Source: Natronomonas sp. CBA1123 (GTDB taxonomy: Archaea > Halobacteriota > Halobacteria > Halobacteriales > Haloarculaceae). Taken from it: DNA of 64,000 bases. A model generated the notes under the pieces. The model was not told where the DNA came from, ran no database searches, and saw only the letters and a program-made list of their open reading frames with translations. The translations under genes and the position numbers were made by a program. Below, in pieces: positions 9,526-21,638 of the stretch (positions within the stretch are counted from its first letter, which is position 1; each line of letters opens with the position of its first letter). The stretch spans positions 1-64,000 of the forward strand of contig NZ_WPCC01000005.1 in the NCBI RefSeq assembly GCF_009741925.1, written 5' to 3'.

Positions 9526-10397
9526 TGGTTCTAGATACGATACTCTCGGCAACGTTCATCAGCGCACTGTACGCCGTCATCGCCATCGGCTTTACCCTCA
9601 TCTTCGGCGTCGGTGGCATCCTGAACTTCGCCCACGGAGGGTTCATCACGCTCGGCGCGTTCAGTGCGTACATCGCCTCCGGATACTTCGGATTACCCAT
9701 CTTCGTTGGCCTCTTGGCCGGCACGCTCGTCGGCGCTGCCGTCGGCGGCGCGACGTACATGGGCGTCATCCGATACGTCCGGACGCGCCCGGTGACGATT
9801 CTGATTCTCACGTTCGTCATCGGCTTCTTCATGATGTACTTCGTCCGGGTGTTCGGCCGTGAAATCCTGAAAATCGACCCGCTCAACATCCCGGTCGACC
9901 CCGTCATCGGTTCGAGCAGTTTCGGAAACGACGTGTTCATCTTCGCCACGTCGTGGCTGCTCATCGGCGCGCTGTTCTACTTCGTCAACTACACGCGGAC
10001 GGGGCGCGCCATCATCGCGGTCAGCATGAGCGACAAGGGCGCCTCGCTCGTCGGCATCGACTCCGAGCGCATCAATCTGATTACGTGGGTGCTTGCGGGC
10101 GCCTTCGCCGGCTACGCCGGCGTGTTGCTCGCCGGGAGCCTCGGCGGCGGGTCCTGGCTCATGTCCATCGAACCGCCGGCACCGCTGGTGCTGTCGTTCG
10201 CTATCGTCATTTTGGGTGGGCTCGGCTCCATCAAGGGTAGCGTCGTCGGCGCCTACATCATCGGCTTCTTCGAGACGTTCACGGTCACGTTCGCACCGGG
10301 CGGCTCACAGCTCGCGGGCATCTCCTCGCTCGTCCTGTTGCTCGTGTTCCTGCTCGTGAAGCCCGAAGGACTGTTCGGACGGGAGGCTGCAGAATAA
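9525..10397 (+). CDS. livH: Branched-chain amino acid-type ABC permease LivH
   Basis: A 290-residue hydrophobic protein with about eight membrane segments, starting TLIFGVGGILNFAHGGFITLG, the N-terminal signature of the LivH/UrtB permease family. The C-terminal region has the coupling segment AIVILGGLGSIKGSVVGAYI and ends VLLLVFLLVKPEGLFGREA, again typical. The start codon shares a base with the stop of the binding-protein gene (TAATG), so the two are translationally coupled. It should form the heterodimeric membrane channel with the next gene's product. Confidence 0.95.
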   Translation: MVLDTILSATFISALYAVIAIGFTLIFGVGGILNFAHGGFITLGAFSAYIASGYFGLPIFVGLLAGTLVGAAVGGATYMGVIRYVRTRPVTILILTFVIGFFMMYFVRVFGREILKIDPLNIPVDPVIGSSSFGNDVFIFATSWLLIGALFYFVNYTRTGRAIIAVSMSDKGASLVGIDSERINLITWVLAGAFAGYAGVLLAGSLGGGSWLMSIEPPAPLVLSFAIVILGGLGSIKGSVVGAYIIGFFETFTVTFAPGGSQLAGISSLVLLLVFLLVKPEGLFGREAAE

Positions 10398-10399
10398 CA

Positions 10400-11626
10400 A
10401 TGGCTACGAAAACACCTTTCGAAGGCAACACCAAGGAACGGCGCCGCGAGGCGGTCAAAGAGAAACTCCAGTTCAGCGAGCTGACGCTCCGACACCGAAT
10501 CGGTGTGTACGCGATCGTGCTGCTGGGGCTGTTCCCGGTGTTCCTGACGCCGTTGGAACTCGACGCCTTCCGACCCGTGTTGTTCTTCATGATGTTCGCG
10601 ATGAGTTGGGACGTCGTCTCCGGGTACACCGGCCAACTCAGTTTCGGTCACGCGTTCTTCTTCGCCATCGGCGGCTACGGAAGTGCAGTGGTGACGACAC
10701 AGCACGGCCTTCCCGTCATCGTCGGCATCGTGCTGGCGACCGTGGTTGCGGCGCTCGGCGGACTGCTCATCGGTATCCCCGCGCTGCGACTCGAGGGGCC
10801 GTACCTCTCGCTCGTCACCCTCATCGCGCCGCTGTTGCTGTACCAGACGTTCATCCTGTTCAGCGAGAACCTGCCGCTGTTCGCCCCGCAGGGCCTCGGT
10901 GGGACCGGCGGGCTTCCAACCCAGCCACCTCAAATCGTCGGCTTCGCACAGGACGCGCTGGTGACGGTGAGCGGCAACATGTCGTGGGCGCTCGGGCGGT
11001 ACTACACCGCCTTCGCCGCGTTCCTCATCGTGTTGTCCGTCTGCTACGCCGTGACTCGTTCCTCCGCCGGAACGGTGTTCACCGCGATTCGTGAAGACGA
11101 GAACGCGGTGCGCTCCTCGGGACTCAACCCTGCGAAGTTCAAAATCTTCGCGTTCGTCCTCGCGGGCGCAGTCGGCGGCTTCGCCGGAGCGATGTTCGTC
11201 CACGCCGGCGGCTTCCCGAACACCGAGAACCTGCTCGGCCCCGGCCGAATCGACCTCAGCATTCAGGTCATCATCATGGCGATTATCGGCGGCATGGGGA
11301 CCATCGTCGGCGCGGTCGCTGGTGCGCTCCTGTTCGCGCTGACGACCGAAGTCGTCAACGCGCTCACGTTCACGATTCCGCTTCTCGGCATCGAGTTCGC
11401 CGCGCTGGACCCGCTTCCGACGTTCCTGCTCGCCATGCTGGTGTTGGTGTATCTCCCCGACGGCGTCGTGCCCGAGGCGATTCGGCGCGGCCGTCGGATG
11501 CGGGCACGCTACCGCGGCGAGGAGGTGCCCGAACCGGAACCGACCGGCGGGAACTCACCCGTCCAGAGTACCATCCAGAAGTACCGCGAAGAAATCAACG
11601 ACATCATCGGACGTGATAACCAATGA
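10400..11626 (+). CDS. livM: Branched-chain amino acid-type ABC permease LivM
   Basis: A 408-residue membrane protein whose central part carries the LivM/UrtC hallmarks SWDVVSGYTGQLSFGHAFFF and AIREDENAVRSSGLNPAKFK, and the coupling region MAIIGGMGTIVGAVAGALLF. The N-terminal 40 residues are charged and cytoplasmic, and the C-terminus has an extra 50-residue polar tail after the last membrane segment. It starts 2 nt after LivH and overlaps LivG by 4 nt (ATGA). It is the second half of the import channel. Confidence 0.95.
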   Translation: MATKTPFEGNTKERRREAVKEKLQFSELTLRHRIGVYAIVLLGLFPVFLTPLELDAFRPVLFFMMFAMSWDVVSGYTGQLSFGHAFFFAIGGYGSAVVTTQHGLPVIVGIVLATVVAALGGLLIGIPALRLEGPYLSLVTLIAPLLLYQTFILFSENLPLFAPQGLGGTGGLPTQPPQIVGFAQDALVTVSGNMSWALGRYYTAFAAFLIVLSVCYAVTRSSAGTVFTAIREDENAVRSSGLNPAKFKIFAFVLAGAVGGFAGAMFVHAGGFPNTENLLGPGRIDLSIQVIIMAIIGGMGTIVGAVAGALLFALTTEVVNALTFTIPLLGIEFAALDPLPTFLLAMLVLVYLPDGVVPEAIRRGRRMRARYRGEEVPEPEPTGGNSPVQSTIQKYREEINDIIGRDNQ

Positions 11627-12411
11627 GCACTGACAGCGGACGAGCCGAAGTCGAAAACCGCTCGTACGGCCCCGACGACGGCATCCTCGTCGCCAACGAC
11701 CTGCGGAAGGAATTCGGCGGTCTCGTAGCAGTCGACGACCTCTCCTTTGCGGTTCAGGAGGGCGAAATTCTCGGGTTCATCGGCCCGAACGGCGCCGGGA
11801 AGTCGACGACGTTCAACTCCGTCACGGGGACGTATCCGCCGACCGACGGCACCGTCTACTTCAAAGGCGAAGACGTGACCGGCATCCCCGCCCACGAGAT
11901 GGTCAAAAAGGGGATGGCCCGGACGTTCCAGGAGTTCGCCCCACTCGAAGACCGCACCGTCGTCAAGAACATCGAACTCGCACTCGCGCCCGACGAACTG
12001 TTCACGCTTGCGGGTGTCGGCGGCGAGAGCGAAGCCCTCGCTACCGAAATCGCAAAACGCGTCGGGTTGGGTGACGTTCTCGACCAGACGCCATCCGAGC
12101 TTCCGCACGCCGGGATGTTGAAACTGGAGTTGGGTCGAGCGATTGCGACTCAACCCGACGTGATGTTGGTCGACGAGCCCTTCGCCGGCCTCTCCGGGAA
12201 GGAGGTTCAGGAACTCTCGGAAGTGATGGAGTCGCTCCGACAGCACGGCATGACGCTCATCGTCGTCGACCACAACATGCGTGGCCTGTTGAACCTCATC
12301 GACCGAGCGTTCGTCATCCAGTTCGGGTCGAAAATCGCGGAGGGAGACCCGGATGAAATCAAGAACGACCCGAAGGTTCAAGAGGCTTACCTGGGTGGTG
12401 ATGAGATATGA
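11623..12411 (+). CDS. livG: ABC transporter ATPase LivG with a divergent signature motif
   Basis: A 262-residue ATPase subunit. Walker A is GPNGAGKST near residue 60, Walker B is [11 protein letters not shown], and the switch His is in IVVDHNMRG. Where LivG proteins usually have LSYGQQ-type signature residues, this one has [15 protein letters not shown], so the normal Ser-Gly-Gln core is missing, whereas LivF keeps a canonical motif. The C-terminus ([14 protein letters not shown]) is the typical LivG ending. It overlaps LivM and LivF by 4 nt on each side (ATGA), indicating tight coupling. Confidence 0.93.
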   Translation: MSTDSGRAEVENRSYGPDDGILVANDLRKEFGGLVAVDDLSFAVQEGEILGFIGPNGAGKSTTFNSVTGTYPPTDGTVYFKGEDVTGIPAHEMVKKGMARTFQEFAPLEDRTVVKNIELALAPDELFTLAGVGGESEALATEIAKRVGLGDVLDQTPSELPHAGMLKLELGRAIATQPDVMLVDEPFAGLSGKEVQELSEVMESLRQHGMTLIVVDHNMRGLLNLIDRAFVIQFGSKIAEGDPDEIKNDPKVQEAYLGGDEI

Positions 12412-13181
12412 GTGCGGATAGCACGGACGACTTCGAAAGCGAATTCCAACCCGCCACGGACACCCAACCGACGCCCGACGCGGTGCTCGAGGCCGAAGAC
12501 CTCTCGGTGTCCTACGGGAAGGTCCAGGCGCTGCGTGGGTTGGACCTTACCGTTCGAGAGGGCGAAATCGTCTCGCTCATCGGCCCGAACGGTGCCGGCA
12601 AGACTACCTTCGCCAACACTGCCTCCGGGTTCCTGCCGTACGACGGTAGCGTCCGCTACCGGGACCAGGAGGTCTCCAGCGTCGGCCAGACCGCGCTGGT
12701 CGAACAGGGCATGATTCACTGCACCGAGAAACGGGACCTCTTCGGGTACATGGACGTCGAGGACAACCTCGAGTTGGGCGGCTACCTGCAGGACGACGCC
12801 GTCATCGAAGAGCGCAAGGAGTTCGTCTACGACCTGTTCCCGCGACTCGACGAGCGCCGCGAGCAGAACGCCCGTTCGATGTCCGGCGGCGAACAGCAGA
12901 TGCTCGCCATCGGGCGTGCGCTGATGGGCGACCCAGACCTGCTCATCCTCGACGAGCCGACGCTGGGACTCGCACCCGTCATCCTGAAGGACATCGCCGA
13001 GGCCTTCGACCCGATTCAAGAACAGGGCGTCACCATCATGCTCACCGAACAGAACGTGACGTTCGCACTGAAACACGCCGACCGCATCTACCTGCTCGAG
13101 AACGGCGACGTCGTCCGTGAAGGGACGCCCGGCGAGCTGAAAGGCGACGACTACATCCGCGAATCCTACCTCGGCGGGTAA
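12408..13181 (+). CDS. livF: ABC transporter ATPase LivF
   Basis: A 257-residue ATPase subunit with Walker A GPNGAGKTT near residue 63, the signature SMSGGEQQMLAIGRAL, Walker B LLILDEPTLGLAP and the C-terminal ending DDYIRESYLGG, all typical of LivF. It would pair with LivG to power import through LivHM. The first 28 residues are an acidic extension common in haloarchaeal proteins. It closes the transporter operon; P5 follows 87 nt later with its own promoter-like element. Confidence 0.95.
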   Translation: MSADSTDDFESEFQPATDTQPTPDAVLEAEDLSVSYGKVQALRGLDLTVREGEIVSLIGPNGAGKTTFANTASGFLPYDGSVRYRDQEVSSVGQTALVEQGMIHCTEKRDLFGYMDVEDNLELGGYLQDDAVIEERKEFVYDLFPRLDERREQNARSMSGGEQQMLAIGRALMGDPDLLILDEPTLGLAPVILKDIAEAFDPIQEQGVTIMLTEQNVTFALKHADRIYLLENGDVVREGTPGELKGDDYIRESYLGG

Positions 13182-13268
13182 CTCCGTCTTCGGGGTCGAG
13201 ACATCGCGGCGAAGAATAAACCACCAACTGTCGAAACGTTTTATCCGCTCCGTTGACAGAGTTCGCTA

Positions 13269-14204
13269 ATGAAGCACGAATCGACACTTGCCCTCCTTCT
13301 CGTCGTCGTGTGCTCCCTTTGGCTGTTGCCCGCCGGCGTCGGTGCCAACCACGGCGGCAGTCCGACCGATTTCACCACGACGCCGAGCGACCGTACGCCC
13401 AGTGCCAACGGAACGAGCTATCTACTGTCGGCGGAGTTGACCGAGAAGTTCGATAGCTCACCCTCCCTCGCGTATCCCGACCGAATCGTGTTCCAAATCG
13501 AGGACGCAAACTTGAACAACTGCGAGCCGTTCGGCCTCGAGCAGGAAAACTACCGACTCGGCGTGAACAAATCGACGGAGAGCGGCTACCAGTTCCAGGC
13601 GTACGAAGTCCAGGGTGCCACGTGGGACGGCAGCGCCGTCGAGTTCCAGTTCGACACCGAAGACCAACCGAACTACGGACAGGGTGACAAACTGGAACTC
13701 GAACTGCAGGGCTGTGTGTCGAACGCCGACTCGGAGGGGTGGTACCAGTCGGCCGTGCTCGTCGATGGGAAATCCCGGACCGACCGGAACGTCAGTTTCA
13801 CCGACCAGTCACACTACTTCGGGCTCTGTGAGGGCTGTGAGAGCGACGACGACGCGCGGCAGGAACTCGGCCCGGCACCGTCGGACCCGACGCCGACTCC
13901 GGAGCCAACGCCGACGGCAACGCCGGAACCGACCGACACACCGACACCGGCACCGACGCCACAACCGACAGCGACACCGGAGCCGACCGCCCCAGCCACC
14001 GCACAACCGACGGCGACGGCGCAGCCGACGGACACTGCGACACCCAAGGCCACACGGACACCGACGCCGACCGAAGCCGAGAGCGGACCAAACGACGGCC
14101 CACCGTCGGCGTCGACCGTCTTCGGCGTCGACCCGCTCGCCGTCGTCGGTGCCGTCGCCGTCGTCTCCATCGCGCTCGCGGCGCTCGGCGCTCGACGGTT
14201 ATGA
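13269..14204 (+). CDS. P5: divergent member of the surface-protein family, stalk plus C-terminal membrane anchor
   Basis: A 311-residue exported protein with a signal peptide ending near GVGANHGG. Overall similarity to P1-P4 is low, but the framework is the same: NNCEPFGLEQ matches the first conserved Cys region, QGCVSNADSEGWYQ the second, and YFGLCEGCESDDDARQELG the third, where CxxC replaces CxC. A long Thr/Pro/Ala stalk leads to a C-terminal membrane segment (DPLAVVGAVAVVSIALAAL, then GARRL) without a clear PGF motif. GTTTTATCC about 28 nt before the ATG looks like the TATA box of a leaderless transcript. It ends 2 nt before the convergent tRNA-Cys. Confidence 0.82.
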   Translation: MKHESTLALLLVVVCSLWLLPAGVGANHGGSPTDFTTTPSDRTPSANGTSYLLSAELTEKFDSSPSLAYPDRIVFQIEDANLNNCEPFGLEQENYRLGVNKSTESGYQFQAYEVQGATWDGSAVEFQFDTEDQPNYGQGDKLELELQGCVSNADSEGWYQSAVLVDGKSRTDRNVSFTDQSHYFGLCEGCESDDDARQELGPAPSDPTPTPEPTPTATPEPTDTPTPAPTPQPTATPEPTAPATAQPTATAQPTDTATPKATRTPTPTEAESGPNDGPPSASTVFGVDPLAVVGAVAVVSIALAALGARRL

Positions 14205-14206
14205 AA

Positions 14207-14282
14207 AGCCAAGGGCCGGATTTGAACCGGCGTAGAGCTGCTCTGCAGGCAACCGCGTAAGGCCAGACTCTGCCACCTTGGC
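14207..14282 (-). tRNA. tRNA-Cys (GCA)
   Basis: The minus strand folds as a 76-nt tRNA: acceptor GCCAAGG pairs with CCTTGGC, discriminator T, T-arm GCCGG-TTCAAAT-CCGGC, and anticodon stem GTTGC/GCAGC enclosing loop CTGCAGA with anticodon GCA. CCA is not encoded. In many haloarchaea this tRNA directly follows 5S rRNA; here an acyl-CoA dehydrogenase gene lies between them. Confidence 0.95.
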
Positions 14283-14306
14283 GCAGTTGTCAGTAACGGA
14301 GTGGTC

Positions 14307-14316
14307 GGTTTAAGCG
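14307..14316 (-). promoter_or_regulatory. TATA-like element upstream of tRNA-Cys
   Basis: The minus-strand sequence GCTTAAACC lies about 28 nt upstream of the mature tRNA 5' end, after the acyl-CoA dehydrogenase stop. It suggests that tRNA-Cys can be transcribed independently of the rRNA operon. Confidence 0.4.
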
Positions 14317-14365
14317 TAGCGGTACGTCGTATTCGGCGGCGAAGGCTCCGAAAACCGAGAGGGAC

Positions 14366-15559
14366 TCAGTAACTGCGGGGCAGTCCCAGGGTGTGCTCGG
14401 CGACGTGGTTCCGCATCATCTCGGTCGACCCCGGAGCGACCTTCCCGAGGCGGGAGCCCTTCCACATCTCGATGACGGTGTAGTCACGCGAGAAGCCGTT
14501 GCCACCGTGGGTCTGGACCGCCACGTCGGTGGCGTCGTGGCCGACCTCGGTGGCACGGAGTTTCGCCATATTCGAGACTTCGGCGGTCTTTTTCGGGTCG
14601 GATTCATTGTCGACCATCCAGGCGGCCTTCCGGACGAGAAGTCCCGCCGACTGCAGTTTCGCCCACGAATCGGCGATGGGGTGTTGGATGCCCTGGTGGG
14701 CGCCGATGGGTTGGTCGAAGACCTCACGTTCGTTGGCGTAGTCGACCGAACGGTTGATAGCGCACTTGCCGACGCCGATGGCGCCGGAGGCCCCGAGGAG
14801 TCGTTCGGGGTTGACCGTATCGAACAGTTGGTACAGCCCCATGCCCTTCGTTCCGATGATGTCCTCCTCGTGGGCGCGGTAGCCGTCGAAGGACAGTTCG
14901 AACTGCTTTTCGGGCGTCGGGATACCCACGTCGAGCTCTCGCGCTTCGATGGCTGGGTCGTCGGGGTCGACGAGGAACAGGGTGACCCCCTGCATCTTCG
15001 CGGAGTCGTCCTTCGGCGACGTTCGTGCGACGAGCAGCATCTGGTCGGCCACGTCGACGCCGGATATCCACTGCTTCGTTCCGTCGATGACGTACTCGTC
15101 GCCGTCCTCCTCGGCGAACGTCGTCATGTTCGGCGCGTTGTGGCCGGCGTCGGGTTCGGTCAGCGCCATCGCGAAGTTCACGGAGCCGTCACAGATGCCC
15201 GGCAGCCACTCCTCTTTCTGTTCCTCGCTCCCGTTTTCGGTGAGGGTGATGCCTCCAAAACAGACGTTGACGACGAACAGCATCTCCGCACCGAGACAGC
15301 CGTTGGCACATAGCTCCTCGACGATGGCGGACAGTTCCCAAAACCCCATCCCTTCGCCGCCGTACTCGGTGGGAATCGCGGCACCGAGGAACCCGGCGTC
15401 GGCACAGTCGTTCCAGAACTCCGTCGGTTCTCGCCCTTCGGAGACCTCGAGCCAGTAGTCGTCGTCGTAATCCGACGCGATATCGCGAGCCGTCTGTCGA
15501 ATCATCTCCAACTCTTGGGTCTCTTCGAACCCCGGCTGTGAGGATTGTGATACCGTCAT
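14366..15559 (-). CDS. Acyl-CoA dehydrogenase family protein
   Basis: A 397-residue flavoprotein of the acyl-CoA dehydrogenase family, which oxidises an acyl-CoA to the 2-enoyl-CoA and passes electrons to ETF. Typical segments are FAMALTEPDAGHNAPNM, GTKQWISGVDVADQ, and near the C-terminus QTHGGNGFSRDYTVIEMW. The chosen ATG (15559) has a TTTAAG element about 28 nt upstream; an in-frame GTG six bases earlier is less likely. It lies between 5S rRNA and tRNA-Cys on the same strand. Chain-length specificity is not evident. Confidence 0.93.
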   Translation of the reverse strand: MTVSQSSQPGFEETQELEMIRQTARDIASDYDDDYWLEVSEGREPTEFWNDCADAGFLGAAIPTEYGGEGMGFWELSAIVEELCANGCLGAEMLFVVNVCFGGITLTENGSEEQKEEWLPGICDGSVNFAMALTEPDAGHNAPNMTTFAEEDGDEYVIDGTKQWISGVDVADQMLLVARTSPKDDSAKMQGVTLFLVDPDDPAIEARELDVGIPTPEKQFELSFDGYRAHEEDIIGTKGMGLYQLFDTVNPERLLGASGAIGVGKCAINRSVDYANEREVFDQPIGAHQGIQHPIADSWAKLQSAGLLVRKAAWMVDNESDPKKTAEVSNMAKLRATEVGHDATDVAVQTHGGNGFSRDYTVIEMWKGSRLGKVAPGSTEMMRNHVAEHTLGLPRSY

Positions 15560-15583
15560 ACACACCCCTCAGGACCGGAACCA

Positions 15584-15592
15584 CTTAAACTA
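15584..15592 (-). promoter_or_regulatory. TATA element of the acyl-CoA dehydrogenase gene
   Basis: Minus-strand AGTTTAAGTGG is centred about 28 nt before the ATG at 15559, giving a leaderless transcript independent of the rRNA operon. Confidence 0.5.
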
Positions 15593-15620
15593 TGCAACTA
15601 ACCACGTCTTGAGAGTTTAT

Positions 15621-15652
15621 CCGAGAGGGCAGTTCGTGTTGCCCACTCTCGG
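15621..15652. other. Perfectly paired stem-loop between 5S rRNA and acyl-CoA dehydrogenase
   Basis: CCGAGAG pairs with CTCTCGG and GGGCA pairs with TGCCC around an 8-nt loop, with one unpaired base. It lies between the rRNA terminator-like hairpin and the next gene's promoter. Its role is unknown; it may be a 3'-end or processing structure. Confidence 0.45.
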
Positions 15653-15662
15653 TAAGCAAATA

Positions 15663-15695
15663 CAAAAACCCCCGACCAGCGCGCTGCTGGTCGAG
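15663..15695 (-). terminator. Hairpin plus T-run downstream of 5S rRNA
   Basis: On the minus strand CGACCAGC pairs with GCTGGTCG around a 5-nt loop, followed by GGGG and TTTTT. It starts just after the 5S 3' end and probably ends or protects the rRNA transcript. Archaeal termination needs mainly the T-run. Confidence 0.6.
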
Positions 15696-15708
15696 GGTTG
15701 AATGAATG

Positions 15709-15830
15709 GTAGGCGGCGAACCAGATTTCCCAGAGACTCTCGTACTCCAGTACTCGCTGGAACGCTGGCGGGCTTATCTTCCGTGTTCGGGATGGGTACG
15801 GGAGTCGCCCCGCCGCTATGGCCGCCTTAA
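15709..15830 (-). rRNA. 5S ribosomal RNA
   Basis: About 122 nt on the minus strand, beginning TTAAGGCGGCCATAGCGG and ending GCCGCCTACC, with the conserved CCCGTACCCATCCCGAACAC segment. The terminal ten bases pair to close helix I. Exact ends are estimated from the haloarchaeal consensus. Confidence 0.95.
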
Positions 15831-15888
15831 CGCCGACTCGTGGAGTCGAACCACGATAACGCAACCGTGCGTCGGTGGTGAATTCCGT

Positions 15889-15935
15889 ATGTACGTGCGA
15901 TCCAGTTTACGCCCGGACCCGCTTCATCGGGCGGA
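15889..15935 (-). other. 23S rRNA processing stem, 3' half
   Basis: This stretch is complementary to 18871-18921 on the other side of 23S: TGTACGTGCGATCCAG matches CTGGATCGCACGTACA, and GGACCCGCTTCATCGGG matches the complement of CCCGATGAAACGGGTCC with one change. In archaea such stems form the bulge-helix-bulge cut by the splicing endonuclease (EndA is encoded at 37244-38251). Confidence 0.8.
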
Positions 15936-15937
15936 GC

Positions 15938-18858
<2,921 letters not shown>

Positions 18859-18870
18859 TAATGATAGATC

Positions 18871-18921
18871 GCTCATAAACCCGATGAAACGGGTCCAGTG
18901 AGCGTCTGGATCGCACGTACA
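18871..18921 (-). other. 23S rRNA processing stem, 5' half
   Basis: Complement of 15889-15935 as described for the 3' half; together they enclose pre-23S rRNA. It lies between tRNA-Ala and mature 23S. Confidence 0.8.
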
Positions 18922-19066
18922 CACGGTCTCATACACACCCTGCTGACAACAGGGAGCGTCCACCCTTCCCACTCGCGTTTGCACGGAGTGGTGCATCGGT
19001 TCTTCGTACCCAGACGAATCACCGTTTCCCACTTAAGGGACACGGTTCGAAGTCGGGTACGTGAGA

Positions 19067-19138
19067 TGGACCCACTGGGATTCGAACCCAGGGCATCCTC
19101 CTTGCAAAGGAGGCACTCTACCACTGAGCTATGGGCCC
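19067..19138 (-). tRNA. tRNA-Ala (TGC) in the 16S-23S spacer
   Basis: A 72-nt tRNA on the minus strand with acceptor GGGCCCA pairing with TGGGTCC, T-arm CTGGG-TTCGAAT-CCCAG, and anticodon stem CCTCC/GGAGG around TTTGCAA, anticodon TGC. CCA is not encoded. This is the usual spacer tRNA of haloarchaeal rRNA operons. Confidence 0.97.
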
Positions 19139-19143
19139 TACCA

Positions 19144-19177
19144 TTAGCCTTGACAGTTCAAAGGTGCTCGGTCGGTC
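19144..19177 (-). other. 16S rRNA processing stem, 3' half
   Basis: TTAGCCTTGACAGTTC and CTCGGTCGGTC here pair with GAACTGCCAAGGCTAA and GACCGACCGAG at 20801-20834, forming the long stem around pre-16S rRNA that is cut during maturation. Confidence 0.75.
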
Positions 19178-19241
19178 ACCGTCGACGAACGTCGATAGAC
19201 GCCAAAGGTGGGTCGGGGACAACGCCCCGATCCCGATCAGT

Positions 19242-20707
<1,466 letters not shown>

Positions 20708-20800
20708 GTATTCCCCGTGCCTGATTCCCGGCTCGGGGAGGGTTGGCGGGAACACACCAAGATGGTGTGTTTCCTATGCTATCGACGTTCGGCGACATCG

Positions 20801-20834
20801 GACCGACCGAGTGTCACCGAACTGCCAAGGCTAA
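20801..20834 (-). other. 16S rRNA processing stem, 5' half
   Basis: Complement of 19144-19177; located about 95 nt upstream of the mature 16S 5' end within the rRNA leader. Confidence 0.75.
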
Positions 20835-20988
20835 CATCAGATTTCATCTATACGGCGGACCGCAGGGGTGAAATCCTCATTTCCTTCGGACCTAATCGTA
20901 TTCCGCGATGGGTCATAAACCCACCGGAACACGTTGGTCCGTGAGTGAGTTCGGGTTCGAACCGAACTCAACCACGTCGTGTTATTCC

Positions 20989-21345
20989 CGAACACCCTCG
21001 TACTGATAAGGGCGTCGGATTGGGGACCACACCGAGCAGAACTCGATGCGACCCTCGTACTTCAATCCGAGTGCCCTGTTACACTTAAGGGCACCGGATT
21101 CAGGACGACGCCGGAATGCGATTCCACGTCGCCCGTCGTACTTCAACACCAACACCCTATTACACTTAAGGGCGTCGGAATCCCACTCGGCTCGAACGCC
21201 GCGTCCGACCGAGTGGTGTGTTCCAATCCGACTTCCTCCACAGTCGAGATGTCGAGACGAGACGACCCAGAGGGCCGTCCCGGCCGGGGCATCACGCCCC
21301 GTGTTGTTCGCATTCGTTCGGATGGGAGTGTTCACCTTAAGCCCG
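20989..21345 (-). promoter_or_regulatory. Tandem rRNA operon promoters
   Basis: On the minus strand a promoter-like unit recurs: GCCCTTAAGTGTAA at 21162-21174 and again at 21081-21093 (81 bp apart), a degraded GCCCTTATCAGTA near 21000-21013, and GGGCTTAAGGTGAA near 21331-21343. Each unit is followed downstream by a similar GGGTG or GGGCA block, and two units share TTGAAGTACGA. Multiple TTAAG-type promoters in series are known for haloarchaeal rRNA operons. The 20708-21638 stretch contains no gene; it holds the leader, the processing stem and these promoters, and I see nothing else from 21346 to 21638. Confidence 0.8.
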
Positions 21346-21638
21346 TCGAAGTGCACCCGCTACGTCACGCGTTTTCATGCCTCTCAGGCCTTGGCAAGCG
21401 GACTCACGCCATACGGGACCAATCGGTCACGCCTCGAGCTCGCGAGTTACGAATCCCGGCGCGCGCAGTCGACGGCCTGAGTCGAAAAACGTGTCCGTAT
21501 TCGGATATGAAATGTCGCGCGGTCGGAAGTCGTAGCCCTCATTCCGTACGCGCACACGCGTGGTCAGGCACGGGTGAGTTGCCGCGCACCTGCCGCTAAC
21601 GGCGGGTGACTCATAGCCGTTCGGAAAAACGTGGGGGC

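Noticed and set aside
5837-9552. Long open frames on the minus strand opposite P3, P4 and the binding protein
   Set aside because: They mirror the codon bias of the plus-strand genes at high GC, encode Arg/Val-rich sequence without domains, and the plus-strand genes are well supported.
20989-21345. Regular repeats that could suggest a CRISPR array
   Set aside because: Units are spaced about 81 bp, diverge from each other, carry TTAAG promoter elements and sit upstream of 16S rRNA; there are no uniform repeats or cas genes.
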